From assembly GCF_900156825.1 (NCBI RefSeq), contig NZ_FTOV01000009.1:62001-126000 (forward strand): a DNA stretch of 64,000 nucleotides. Reading direction: 5' to 3'. A program made the position numbers and the translations under genes. This document shows positions 33,251-41,007 of this stretch, one piece after another. Source of the DNA: Chryseobacterium gambrini (GTDB taxonomy: Bacteria; Bacteroidota; Bacteroidia; Flavobacteriales; Weeksellaceae). How positions within the stretch are numbered: the first letter of the stretch is position 1; the number at the start of each line of letters is the position of its first letter. Under the pieces are notes generated by a model. It saw only the letters and a program-made list of their open reading frames with translations. It did not search any database and was not told the origin of the DNA.

Positions 33251-33682
33251 ATGGCTAAATTAAATCCTTACTTAAATTTTGATGGGAAAGCGGAAGAAGC
33301 TTTCAATTTTTACAAATCCGTTTTCGGCGGAGAATTCGTTGGTGAAATTTACAGAATGGGCAATGCTCCCGGAACTGAACATTTATCGGAAGAAGAAAAA
33401 AACAGAGTAATGCACATTGCACTTCCTGTTGGCGGAGATTTGTTGATGGCATCAGACATCGTTCCAAGTTTTGGACAACAACTGAATGTAGGAAATAACA
33501 ATTATGTTTCTGTTTTTCCGGATTCCAGAGAAGAAGCCGACAGACTTTTTAAAGGGCTTTCTGAAGGCGGAAATATAGAAATGCCGATTGAAGACCAATT
33601 CTGGGGAGACTATTTCGGAAGCTTTCAGGACAAATATGGTGTTCACTGGATGATCAATTATAATGAAGAATACGTAAAATAG
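33251..33682 (+). CDS. PhnB-like VOC protein
   Basis: A 143-residue protein of the PhnB/3-demethylubiquinone methyltransferase-like VOC group: MAKLNPYLNFDGKAEEAFNF, YKSVFGGEFVGEI, VMHIALPVGGDLLMASDI and a C-terminal FWGDYFGSFQDKYGVHWMIN. The family name is historical; no methyltransferase motif is present. Cytoplasmic. Next to SRPBCC genes, as is common in Bacteroidota and Actinobacteria. Confidence 0.9.
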   Translation: MAKLNPYLNFDGKAEEAFNFYKSVFGGEFVGEIYRMGNAPGTEHLSEEEKNRVMHIALPVGGDLLMASDIVPSFGQQLNVGNNNYVSVFPDSREEADRLFKGLSEGGNIEMPIEDQFWGDYFGSFQDKYGVHWMINYNEEYVK

Positions 33683-33757
33683 ACTTATCTTTAAACTGAA
33701 TTATATTGAAGGGGCAACTTAACTTTGGTTGCCTTTTACACCTTTAAAAATAATATT

Positions 33758-34171
33758 ATGGAACCAATTCACATCGATATTACCATTCTGGCTCCCGTTC
33801 AGAAAGTCTGGGATTATTACAACGGACCGGAACATATTACAAAATGGAATTTTGCCCACGAATCCTGGGAATGCCCGAACTCTGAAAACGACTTAAGGGT
33901 TGGCGGACAATTTAAAAACAGAATGGAAGCCAAAGATAAAAGTTTCGGATTCGATTTTGTGGGAACGTATGATGAAGTTATTCCGAATGAAAGAATAAAA
34001 TATCATATGGAAGACGGAAGAAAAGCGGAGATCATTTTTGATAAGATCGACGAAAATACAACCAGCGTTACCATCACATTCGATCCGGAAACGCAAAATC
34101 CTGTAGAAATGCAGAGAGAAGGGTGGTACGCTATTCTGAACAATTTTCATAAGTATGTAGAAAACAATTAA
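33758..34171 (+). CDS. SRPBCC (AHSA1-like/START superfamily) protein
   Basis: About 137 residues from the ATG at 33758 (MEPIHIDITILAPVQKVWDY); an upstream in-frame start is in the leader. The activator-of-Hsp90-ATPase-1-like fold is visible: NGPEHITKWNFAHESWECP, VGGQFKNRMEAKD, GTYDEVIPNERIKYHMEDG and VTITFDPETQNPVEMQREGW. A hydrophobic ligand pocket is expected, the ligand unknown. Third gene in the small-protein run. Confidence 0.9.
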   Translation: MEPIHIDITILAPVQKVWDYYNGPEHITKWNFAHESWECPNSENDLRVGGQFKNRMEAKDKSFGFDFVGTYDEVIPNERIKYHMEDGRKAEIIFDKIDENTTSVTITFDPETQNPVEMQREGWYAILNNFHKYVENN

Positions 34172-34194
34172 GAACGATTTTAATTTTCAGAACC

Positions 34195-34449
34195 ATGATC
34201 AATTTAGTAATAATGGCAAAATGTTTAAGTTCCATTTGCGCGGTGAGTCATGTTGTGAGCGGAACTTTTTTACAGGGAATTCTTTCTGCACCTGCGAGAA
34301 GAGCTTTGGCGAAAGAAAAAATTGATTCTCTGGAAAAACTTTCAGATTATTCTGAAAAAGAAATTATGCAGCTTCACGGTTTCGGAAAAAATGCGATGCA
34401 GAAACTCAAAGCTTATATGAAAGAAAACCATGTTTCCCTTAAAAATTGA
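34195..34449 (+). CDS. Small protein with RNA polymerase alpha-CTD-like helix-hairpin-helix
   Basis: An 84-residue protein (or 78 if the second Met at 34213 is used). Residues ~29-80 contain APARRALAKEKIDSLEKL, SDYSEKEIMQLHGFGKNAM and QKLKAYM, the pattern of the alpha-subunit C-terminal domain/HhH family found as stand-alone proteins in bacteria. It could bind DNA; its role is not known. It lies 23 bases after the SRPBCC gene. Confidence 0.72.
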   Translation: MINLVIMAKCLSSICAVSHVVSGTFLQGILSAPARRALAKEKIDSLEKLSDYSEKEIMQLHGFGKNAMQKLKAYMKENHVSLKN

Positions 34450-34540
34450 TATTGGACACAAACTGCACCAATATCTGCATAAATTTTCACTATAAATTTG
34501 GTTAAATGCTTCATCGGCAATGCAGTTTCTGTCGAACCAT

Positions 34541-34582
34541 TCGTGATTATTCGTGAAAAATATTTGCAGTTACTCGTGTTTA
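34541..34582 (+). repeat. Family E repeat
   Basis: TCGTGATTATTCGTGAAAAA followed by TATTTGCAGTTACTCGTG and TTTA; the same layout as the copies at 33101-33230, 26 bases before the next ATG. Confidence 0.5.
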
Positions 34583-34607
34583 AGACAAAAAAAATAAATT
34601 TAAAATT

Positions 34608-35474
34608 ATGAACAAAAATATTTTCCCGTGTCTTTGGTACGACGGAGACGCGAAAGAATCTGCAGACTTTTACTGCAAAATATTTGACGGAAAAATTACT
34701 ACAGATACTCCGATGGTGATGAACATCGAACTTTTTGGTCAGAAAATGATGCTCCTGAACGGCGGTCCGCATTTCAAGAAAAATGCTTCGGTTTCTTTTA
34801 TGGTCATTTGCGAAACGGAAGATGAGGTACAACGATACTGGGATCAGTTATTGGAAGGCGGAACGGCTTTAATGCCTTTGGATTCTTATTCCTGGAGCAA
34901 AAAATATGGCTGGCTGAAAGATAAATATGACGTAACCTGGCAAATATTTTTAGGCGAAAAGCAAAGCGACCAAAAGATTATTCCTACTTTGATGTTTATC
35001 CATGAAAATAATGGTAAAGCAATAGAAGCGATGGAATTGTACACTAAAGTTTTCCCGAATTCCCGAATCGGAAATATTTTAAGATACGGTGATGGAAGCG
35101 AAGGACATCCGACTCCCGAACCTGCTGAAAATATTCAGCATGCCCATTTTGAAATCGATGGCTACAGTTTCTTCTGTATGGATAATTCTTACGATCATCA
35201 GTTCGATTTCAATGAAGGAATTTCAATGGTTGTAATGACGGATGATCAGGAACAAACCGATCATTACTGGAATGCCTTAACGAGTGACGGAGGAAGGGAA
35301 AGTATGTGCGGCTGGCTGAAAGATAAATTTGGTTTCAGTTGGCAGATTGTTCCCAAAAAGTTACTTGAGCTGATGAACGGATCAGATCCATTAAAAGGGC
35401 AGAAAGTGTTTCAGGCAATGATGGGAATGCAGAAAATTGTCATTCAGGATCTCGAAGACGCTTATCATTCTTAA
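34608..35474 (+). CDS. Two-domain PhnB-like VOC protein
   Basis: A 288-residue protein made of two tandem PhnB-like domains. Domain 1 (~1-125): IFPCLWYDGDAKESADFYC, MLLNGGPHFKKN, SWSKKYGWLKDKYDVTWQIF. Domain 2 (~130-275): IIPTLMFIHENNGKAIEAME, YTKVFPNSRIGNI, SFFCMDNSYDHQFDFNEGIS, WLKDKFGFSWQIVPKKLLEL. The duplicated SWQI ending is characteristic. Function unknown; same family as the gene at 33251. Confidence 0.9.
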   Translation: MNKNIFPCLWYDGDAKESADFYCKIFDGKITTDTPMVMNIELFGQKMMLLNGGPHFKKNASVSFMVICETEDEVQRYWDQLLEGGTALMPLDSYSWSKKYGWLKDKYDVTWQIFLGEKQSDQKIIPTLMFIHENNGKAIEAMELYTKVFPNSRIGNILRYGDGSEGHPTPEPAENIQHAHFEIDGYSFFCMDNSYDHQFDFNEGISMVVMTDDQEQTDHYWNALTSDGGRESMCGWLKDKFGFSWQIVPKKLLELMNGSDPLKGQKVFQAMMGMQKIVIQDLEDAYHS

Positions 35475-35589
35475 TTTGACCAAAAGAAGGAAAATAAGGA
35501 CTGAAATAATTTTAACCGTTCAGAACTTCCTGCTTCCGGCTTTTTCTTTTCGGCTTGCTGTTTGATGTTTATTCATAAAAGATTTGCTT

Positions 35590-36423
35590 ATGAAGACACA
35601 GAACAAGTCAGGTTCAAAATCTAAAGTCCCTAAAGACGGACTTTATCCCGAAATTATACGTAAAAACTATTTGGGAAGCAAAAAACTTCAAAATAAAAAA
35701 GCGGTAATTTCCGGAGGTGACAGTGGAATTGGACAGGCAGTTGCGGTTCATTTTGCGAGAGAAGGAGCCGATGTTGCAGTTATTTATAAAGAAAGTGACA
35801 AGGATGCGAAAGAAACACAAAAACTCGTAGAAAAAGAAGGGCGAAAATGTATTTTGCTGAAAGGGGATGTTTCAAAAAAAACTTTCAGAACAAAATGTCT
35901 GGAGAAAATCAAAAAAGACTGGAAAACACTGGATATTCTTGTAAACAATGCGGGAATTCAGTTCCCTAAAAATAATATTGAAAAGATTTCAGACGATCAG
36001 ATCTGGAAAACCTTTGATACCAATATTGTTTCTATGATTGCTTTCACCAGAGATTTTTTATCATTAATGAAAAAAGGTGGAAGAATTATCTGTACCACAT
36101 CTGTTACAGCATATCGGGGAAGTGATCATTTAATTGATTATTCAGCTACGAAAGGAGCGATTGCCACTTTCATCCGTTCTCTGGCGGTAAATATTGCTGA
36201 AAAAGGAATTTTGGTAAACGGCGTTGCTCCGGGTCCAATCTGGACTCCTCTTGTAAAGGAAACTTTCGATGATCTGTCAACTTTTGGAAAAGACAATCCG
36301 TTAAAAAGAGCAGGACAGCCATCGGAAGTTGCTCCCGCTTATGTTTTTCTGGCTTCGCAAGATTCCAGTTTTATAACGGGAGAAATCATTCATATTAATG
36401 GCGGAGACTTTGTAGGAGGATAA
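35590..36423 (+). CDS. SDR-family oxidoreductase (YdaD/YhdF-like)
   Basis: About 277 residues from the ATG at 35590; a TTG six bases earlier is less likely. Classical short-chain dehydrogenase: an N-terminal extension (~40 residues) as in general-stress-type SDRs, the cofactor motif GGDSGIGQAVAVHF (TGxxxGxG type), ILVNNAG, and the catalytic Ser-Tyr-Lys in CTTSVTAYRGSDHLIDY and SATKG. VNGVAPGPIWTPL and ITGEIIHINGGDFVGG close the fold. Substrate unknown. Confidence 0.92.
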   Translation: MKTQNKSGSKSKVPKDGLYPEIIRKNYLGSKKLQNKKAVISGGDSGIGQAVAVHFAREGADVAVIYKESDKDAKETQKLVEKEGRKCILLKGDVSKKTFRTKCLEKIKKDWKTLDILVNNAGIQFPKNNIEKISDDQIWKTFDTNIVSMIAFTRDFLSLMKKGGRIICTTSVTAYRGSDHLIDYSATKGAIATFIRSLAVNIAEKGILVNGVAPGPIWTPLVKETFDDLSTFGKDNPLKRAGQPSEVAPAYVFLASQDSSFITGEIIHINGGDFVGG

Positions 36424-36462
36424 AATCTTAATTAAAATAACAGCTAGTTTATACAGTTTTTT

Positions 36463-36891
36463 ATGGAAAAATTACATTTTGACATTCAAATCAATGCGGA
36501 AGCGGAAAAAGTGTGGAGTGTACTCTGGGACGATTTTTCTTTCAGGCAATGGACTTCTGCATTTACGGAAGGCTCTTTTTATCAGGGAAGTTTAAAAGAA
36601 AATGAGATCATTAAATTTCTGGATCCCCAAAACAACGGGATGTTCAGTAAAATTGTTACATTAATTCCCAATCAGGAAATTAAATTTCTCCATCTCGGTG
36701 AGATTTACAATGGAGTAGAAGCACCGCAGAACTGGGGTGAAGCCACGGAAAAATACATTTTGACTGAAGATGAAAATACAACCCATCTGAAAGTGGAAAT
36801 TCAGACTTTAGAACAGTTTAAAAGTTTTTTCGAAGAAAAATTTCCGGATGCCCTTTCCAATGTGAAGCATTTATCCGAAAACCAACTCTAA
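36463..36891 (+). CDS. SRPBCC-family protein
   Basis: A 142-residue AHSA1-like protein: LHFDIQINAEAEKVWSVLWD, FRQWTSAFTEGSFYQG, VTLIPNQEIKFLHLGEIY and FKSFFEEKFPDALSNVK. It is followed 18 bases later by a related SRPBCC gene of nearly the same size, so the two look like a tandem duplication. No catalytic motif; expected to bind a small hydrophobic ligand or a partner protein. Confidence 0.88.
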   Translation: MEKLHFDIQINAEAEKVWSVLWDDFSFRQWTSAFTEGSFYQGSLKENEIIKFLDPQNNGMFSKIVTLIPNQEIKFLHLGEIYNGVEAPQNWGEATEKYILTEDENTTHLKVEIQTLEQFKSFFEEKFPDALSNVKHLSENQL

Positions 36892-36909
36892 AAATTTAAT
36901 AAAAACAAT

Positions 36910-37356
36910 ATGGAAACTTTATCTTACGAAATCATCATCAACGCTCCCAAAGAAAAAGTCTGGGACGTTTTGTGGAATGAAAATACATACAGTGAGTGGA
37001 CAAAATTTTTTAATCCCAACTCTGCTTCTTTTATGAAATCTGACTGGAAAGTAAACGGAAAAACCTATTTTACAAATGCAGAAGGAGCAGGAATGGTTTC
37101 TACAATAGACAGTCTGGAAAAGCCGGATCAGATTGTTTTTAAACATTTGGGAATGCGAGATGAAGCAGGTAACGAAGATACAGAAAGCATGGAGGTGAAA
37201 CAGTGGAGCGGCTGCTTTGAAAAATATTTTTTAATCGATTTTGATGGCAAAACAAAACTTCATGCCGAAGTTCAGACTGAAAAAGATTGGGAAGAGCATA
37301 TGAATACAGGATTTACAAAAGGTCTGCAAATTGTAAAAGAACTTGCTGAAAAATAA
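36910..37356 (+). CDS. SRPBCC-family protein (tandem paralogue)
   Basis: A 148-residue protein similar to the preceding gene: LSYEIIINAPKEKVWDVLWN, YSEWTKFFNPNSASFMKSDW, VSTIDSLEKPDQIVFKHLGM and WEEHMNTGFTKGLQIVKEL. In AHSA1-like proteins the final helix closes the ligand pocket. Same operon as the preceding SRPBCC gene. Confidence 0.88.
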   Translation: METLSYEIIINAPKEKVWDVLWNENTYSEWTKFFNPNSASFMKSDWKVNGKTYFTNAEGAGMVSTIDSLEKPDQIVFKHLGMRDEAGNEDTESMEVKQWSGCFEKYFLIDFDGKTKLHAEVQTEKDWEEHMNTGFTKGLQIVKELAEK

Positions 37357-37436
37357 TTATTTTCCACGATTTTGCACTTATTTTAAGCTATATTTATAGT
37401 TGATAAAAGTATTTGCGGGAAACAAAAAGAAATCTT

Positions 37437-37895
37437 ATGAAATTACTTATCATTCTTTTTACAACATTCATTTTGGCTTTAGTAGCAACCAAAATTTTTC
37501 AGGGCGACTGGAATTTTTTGTTTTCAGGAAATTTTGGAATGGCTGTTTTCATCATATTTACAGGATTTTCTCATTTTAAGTTCCAGAAAGGAATGGCAAT
37601 GATGATTCCTGATTTTATCCCTGCAAAACTATTTTGGGTTTATTTTACAGGAATTATTGAAGTTGCAGCCGGAATCGGATTGATGATTCCTTCCATTCGT
37701 GAACTGACTGCCATTTTATTGATTGTTTTTTACGTTTTGGTATTCATTGCCAATATCAATTCATCCCGAAAAAAGATCAATATTTTTAAAGCGGATTTCA
37801 CAGGTCCCGGAATGACTTATCTGTATAAAGAAAGAATTCCGATGCAAATCATTTTGATTGTCTGGACTTGGTATTTCGGAATTTATCTGAACTAA
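37437..37895 (+). CDS. DoxX-like membrane protein
   Basis: About 152 residues from the ATG at 37437; the in-frame TTG upstream would add eight charged residues. Four membrane helices are visible (~2-20, ~33-50, ~68-90, ~92-112) with the DoxX-like pattern FIIFTGFSHFKFQKGMAMMI, PDFIPAKLFWVYFTGIIEVA and GIGLMIPSIRELTAILLIV. The family sits in the inner membrane and has been linked to redox or small-molecule handling; its role here is unknown. Last gene of the SRPBCC/VOC run; a terminator follows. Confidence 0.82.
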   Translation: MKLLIILFTTFILALVATKIFQGDWNFLFSGNFGMAVFIIFTGFSHFKFQKGMAMMIPDFIPAKLFWVYFTGIIEVAAGIGLMIPSIRELTAILLIVFYVLVFIANINSSRKKINIFKADFTGPGMTYLYKERIPMQIILIVWTWYFGIYLN

Positions 37896-37915
37896 AAACA
37901 TATCATTTAAAATAG

Positions 37916-37945
37916 AAACGGAAGGCTCAGCTTTCCGTTTTTTTG
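37916..37945 (+). terminator. Terminator after the DoxX-like gene
   Basis: Stem AAACGGAAGG / CTTTCCGTTT (one G-T pair) with loop CTCAG, then T4G T3. Confidence 0.85.
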
Positions 37946-38016
37946 TTTAAATATAAACGATATATATATATCTTTCAAAAATTTCATCATTAAAAATTAA
38001 ACATAATAAAAGGATT

Positions 38017-38059
38017 TATGTTATTAGCGAAAAAATATTGGCTTCATTTGTGTTTTAAA
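38017..38059 (+). repeat. Family E repeat
   Basis: TATGTTATTAGCGAAAAAAT, then ATTGGCTTCATTTGTG and TTTTAAA, related to the copies at 33101-33230 and 34541-34582. About 90 bases before the sigma gene. Confidence 0.5.
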
Positions 38060-38147
38060 ATTCTGATGAATAAAAGAAAATCTTAATTTCTTAAAAATTA
38101 TTTTAAATTTATTAAAGTAAAACAAAATTTTCAATCGTCATAGCAAT

Positions 38148-38726
38148 ATGGAGATTGTCGAAAAAATAACAATGCCACAGAAGGAGAAGGAAAATATCAT
38201 CTCACAGACCGTTTCAAAGTACGGAGGAAAGCTGATGTCGTACATTCGTCCGAAAGTGAAAAATACGGAGGATGCGGAAGATATTCTGCAGGAAGTGTGG
38301 TATCAGTTCAGTAGTCTTACCAATCTTTCTGAGATTGTGAATGTTGGCGGTTGGCTGTACAGAGTAACGGCAAATAAAATCACGGACAAATACCGCAAGA
38401 AGAAAACCGAAAATCTTGAAGATTTCGTGTACGAAGATGAAGACGGCGATTTTTCCATTAAAGATATTCTGCTCATGGATGAAAGCGCAGGTCCCGAAAT
38501 TAAAATGTTTCAGGATGAGATCTGGAAAAAACTTTTTGAAGCTCTGGATGAACTGCCGGAAAAACAAAGACTCGTCTACGTGGAAAACGAACTCAATGAC
38601 AAAACCCTTCAGGAAATTGCGGATGAGCATGGCGAAAACATTAAAACGATTATCAGCCGTAAAAATTACGCCGTAAAACATTTAAGAAACCGATTGAAAA
38701 AATTATACGAAGATTTAAACAGTTAG
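38148..38726 (+). CDS. ECF-family RNA polymerase sigma factor (third)
   Basis: A 192-residue sigma factor (184 if the second Met at 38172 is used). Region 2: NTEDAEDILQEVWYQFSSL and GGWLYRVTANKITDKYRKKK. An acidic linker follows (VYEDEDGDFSIKDIL). Region 4: LDELPEKQRLVYVENELNDK and TLQEIADEHGENIKTIISRK. It belongs to a different ECF group from the two at 15 and 18.7 kb. Two small membrane proteins follow, one of which may be its regulator. The leader carries AATCGTCATAGC, also seen upstream of 22519, of unknown meaning. Confidence 0.92.
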   Translation: MEIVEKITMPQKEKENIISQTVSKYGGKLMSYIRPKVKNTEDAEDILQEVWYQFSSLTNLSEIVNVGGWLYRVTANKITDKYRKKKTENLEDFVYEDEDGDFSIKDILLMDESAGPEIKMFQDEIWKKLFEALDELPEKQRLVYVENELNDKTLQEIADEHGENIKTIISRKNYAVKHLRNRLKKLYEDLNS

Positions 38727-38739
38727 TAAATAAAAAGAT

Positions 38740-39081
38740 ATGAATCATAAACATAAAAAAGGCTGGATTTTTCTGATTCTTTGTCCGCCATTGATTTTTT
38801 TAGGCGTTACATGGATCGTGATGGCGCTCTGGAATTGCCTTCTCCCTGAAATTTTGGGCGTAAAATCCATTACTTTCTGGCAGGCGATGGGAATTCTTAT
38901 TCTGAGTAAAATTCTTTTCGGAGGTTTCCATTTCGGAAAAGGGATGAGAGATTTTAAAGAAAAGAAAATGAGAGAAAAAATGATGCATCTTACACCCGAA
39001 GAAAGAGAAAAATTCAAAGAAGTCTGGAGAGACCGATGTTCAACAGGTTTTTTCAACAGGCACAACAGAACAAACGAATAA
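38740..39081 (+). CDS. Small membrane protein downstream of sigma gene
   Basis: A 113-residue protein with two membrane helices (~9-31, FLILCPPLIFLGVTWIVMAL; ~44-62, FWQAMGILILSKILFGGFHF) and a charged C-terminus KMMHLTPEEREKFKEVWRDR followed by C. This tail resembles that of the next gene (EQYQELKGKFKKEFASRC). It starts 14 bases after the sigma stop, so it is in the same operon and is a candidate regulator of that sigma factor. Confidence 0.75.
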   Translation: MNHKHKKGWIFLILCPPLIFLGVTWIVMALWNCLLPEILGVKSITFWQAMGILILSKILFGGFHFGKGMRDFKEKKMREKMMHLTPEEREKFKEVWRDRCSTGFFNRHNRTNE

Positions 39082-39168
39082 ATAAAAATTTAGAAGTAGT
39101 AAAGTAAATTCAGCATTTATTCGTCTATATAAAAAACAAGAAGTAGTAAAATTTAAAATTTTGAGAAA

Positions 39169-39441
39169 ATGAAAAATTCAGTATTAAAAGGCGCTTTAGC
39201 TGCTTTAGCCGTAGTAGGAATTGCAGCAGTTGTTAAAAAAGCAGCGCAGAGAAAAAGATTTGTAAAGGGTATTTTTGAGGAATACGGAATCAAAGAAAAA
39301 TCTCCTTTCGGATTGGCAGATAAAATCAGAGAAATGAACGACGAGCAATATCAGGAGCTGAAAGGGAAGTTTAAAAAAGAATTCGCTTCAAGATGCCGCC
39401 ACAGAGGTTTCGAAAGAAAAGAAAACGTCGCAGAAGCATAA
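39169..39441 (+). CDS. Small protein with N-terminal membrane helix
   Basis: A 90-residue protein. Residues ~5-24 (VLKGALAALAVVGIAAVVKK) form one membrane-spanning or amphipathic helix; the rest is basic and helical and ends LADKIREMNDEQYQELKGKF, KKEFASRC, RHRGF. The Phe-Lys...Arg-Cys tail is shared with the preceding protein. Third gene of the sigma operon, followed by a strong terminator. Confidence 0.72.
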   Translation: MKNSVLKGALAALAVVGIAAVVKKAAQRKRFVKGIFEEYGIKEKSPFGLADKIREMNDEQYQELKGKFKKEFASRCRHRGFERKENVAEA

Positions 39442-39468
39442 TAAAACGTAATTCAATTGAAATTGTTT

Positions 39469-39510
39469 AATTCCGGCTCGGGAAGCGAAGCTTCCCGAGC
39501 CGGAATTTTT
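39469..39510 (+). terminator. Strong terminator after the third sigma operon
   Basis: A perfect 18-bp stem (39469-39486 with 39490-39507) around a GAA loop, containing CGGCTCGGGAAGC and its complement, then TTTTTT. Its core GCGAAGC is the same as in the terminator at 19812-19840. Confidence 0.9.
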
Positions 39511-39514
39511 TACA

Positions 39515-39547
39515 GTCATTGCGATGAGCAAAGCGAAGAAGCAATCT
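39515..39547 (+). repeat. Family D repeat
   Basis: GTCATTGCGATGAGCAAAGC then GAAGAAGCAATCT. A partial inverted copy (CTCACTTTGCTCGCAATAAC) is at 39886-39905. The 380 bases between them hold no gene I can support. Confidence 0.55.
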
Positions 39548-39891
39548 CAAAAAGCATCAAATCATGATAAGCTTTCCACTTGTGGCAACTTAAATATCAC
39601 TGTAGTATTCAAAATATAAAATTACCTGGGTGTTCTTATCTAAGTGAAACGGCTTTGTGAACCTTAAAAATACAAAACATTTAAAAACTCTTGTGTCCTT
39701 AGCGTTAAAAAATACATTGCTAAGATGCTTCCAGCATGACAAAATGTATAATTAACTGCTTGTGTAATTTAAATAAAGCGATTATCCTTTTTTGAGCAGA
39801 ACGCTTTTTCGAGCGAAAATAATCGCAACATATCAAAAAAACCGTCGTGGACTCTGCGTTAAAGATTTAGGAGAAGAAATAAATCCCTCAC

Positions 39892-39922
39892 TTTGCTCGC
39901 AATAACAAATTCCTTATTTTTG
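39892..39922 (+). promoter_or_regulatory. Promoter of the J-domain gene, -33 box inside a repeat
   Basis: TTTG at 39892-39895, exactly 19 bases, TATTTTTG at 39915-39922: a full match to the Bacteroidota consensus. The -33 box is part of a partial family D repeat. The ATG is only 10 bases after the -7 box, so the mRNA would be nearly leaderless. Confidence 0.6.
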
Positions 39923-39931
39923 CATAGTTTA

Positions 39932-40579
39932 ATGAAAGATTACTACTATTTTCTCGGGATTTCTCACGATGCTTCGGAAGAAGACATCAAAAAAGCGTAT
40001 AGAAAATTATCTTTAAAATATCATCCTGATAAAAATGATAACGATGATTTTTTCGCAGACCGGTTCCGTGAAATTCAGGAAGCTTACGAAACATTGAGCG
40101 ACAAAAGCAGAAGACATTCTTACGATCAGAATTTAGAAAGTCATCAGAAAAGCTTCAGGTACAATATTCCGCCTTCTATTAAAAATTTTACGGCAAACAA
40201 AATTCATGCGAAAAAAGGGGAGGAGATCATCATTAATTGGCAGACTCAAAATGCCGATGTGGTGAAAGTGTTACCTTTCGGACTGGAAAAATCTTATGGA
40301 GAAAGAGTTTTTAAAATAACGGAATTTAAAGACGGTAAATTCCAGATTTTGCTTCACGCTACGAATTCACTACTGCACAAAACAGCCGTTCAGGGAATTA
40401 CTATTACCGAAGTTTTCGAAAACAATTCGGAAAAATTTAAAGATAAGGCAGAGGAATTATTTAAGTCACAGCCAAGAACTGTTGCAAATCCTCATGGACA
40501 GCCAAAAATCGCGAGAATTATTATCGGGGTAGTCTTACTAATTCTGGCGGTTTATTTCCTGCTGAAAAACTTTAATTAA
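39932..40579 (+). CDS. J-domain (DnaJ-like) membrane protein
   Basis: About 215 residues from the ATG at 39932 ([20 protein letters not shown]); an in-frame start 39 bases upstream lies within the promoter. Residues 1-65 form a J domain with the essential His-Pro-Asp in [12 protein letters not shown]. Residues ~75-170 are a beta-rich domain ([20 protein letters not shown]), and residues ~195-213 ([20 protein letters not shown]) a C-terminal membrane anchor. It would recruit a DnaK chaperone to the membrane. Its stop overlaps the end of the small gene on the other strand. Confidence 0.9.
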   Translation: MKDYYYFLGISHDASEEDIKKAYRKLSLKYHPDKNDNDDFFADRFREIQEAYETLSDKSRRHSYDQNLESHQKSFRYNIPPSIKNFTANKIHAKKGEEIIINWQTQNADVVKVLPFGLEKSYGERVFKITEFKDGKFQILLHATNSLLHKTAVQGITITEVFENNSEKFKDKAEELFKSQPRTVANPHGQPKIARIIIGVVLLILAVYFLLKNFN

Positions 40580-40731
40580 GCCATTTTCTTTCTTCCCGGG
40601 CACTTTTTACATCTTTTTCCCTTTTTAAATTTTTTGCAGCATGATTTCTTATCGCCGCAGTACATTTCTTCGGTATTCATTGAAAAAGCAGGAGCCAATG
40701 GAGCTACTTTGAAAGGAACGATCATATTCAT
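40576..40731 (-). CDS. Tiny Cys/Lys-rich protein (51 residues)
   Basis: A 51-residue frame, too short for most gene finders. It starts [20 protein letters not shown] and continues [20 protein letters not shown], then [11 protein letters not shown]. Five Cys residues (one single, one CC pair, one CxxC) and 15 Lys make it a candidate metal- or nucleic-acid-binding peptide. The codons are ordinary for the organism and the frame ends exactly at the stop of the convergent J-domain gene, overlapping it by 4 bases. I believe similar short proteins occur in related genomes, but that is memory, not a search. Confidence 0.6.
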   Translation of the reverse strand: MNMIVPFKVAPLAPAFSMNTEEMYCGDKKSCCKKFKKGKRCKKCPGRKKMA

Positions 40732-40835
40732 GATGCAAATATATTAATTTAGAATAAATCCAGATAATAAATTTTTAAAAAAATTAATGACTTATATCAA
40801 AGAAATAAAATCAACTTCAATTATGATCAATAAAA

Positions 40836-40862
40836 AAGGACAAACATCAAATGTCTGTCCTT
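40836..40862 (-). terminator. Terminator after the tRNA-Arg gene
   Basis: AAGGACAAACAT / ATGTCTGTCCTT with a 3-base loop; on the minus strand it ends in TTTTTTATT. Confidence 0.85.
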
Positions 40863-40867
40863 AAAAG

Positions 40868-40939
40868 TGACCGCAGAAGGATTCGAACCCTCACTGTCGG
40901 AGCCGAAATCCGAAGTTCTATCCATTAAACTATGCAGCC
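40868..40939 (-). tRNA. tRNA-Arg (anticodon TCG)
   Basis: A 72-nt cloverleaf. Acceptor GGCTGCA pairs with TGCGGTC (two G-U pairs), discriminator A. D arm GTTT...GAAC. Anticodon stem TCGGA / TCCGA with loop TTTCGGC, so the anticodon is TCG, reading CGA/CGN arginine codons. T arm GAGGG / CCTTC with loop TTCGAAT. CCA is not encoded. A hairpin terminator follows within 10 bases. Confidence 0.95.
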
Positions 40940-41007
40940 GTATTGAGTCGCAAAGTTTTAGAGTTAAACTAAACGCTAAGACACTTAAATTCTCAAACTC
41001 TCTCACT

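Noticed and set aside
39511..39885. Possible gene between the sigma operon and the J-domain gene
   Set aside because: All frames are interrupted; only family D repeat sequence and degenerate A/T-rich DNA are seen.
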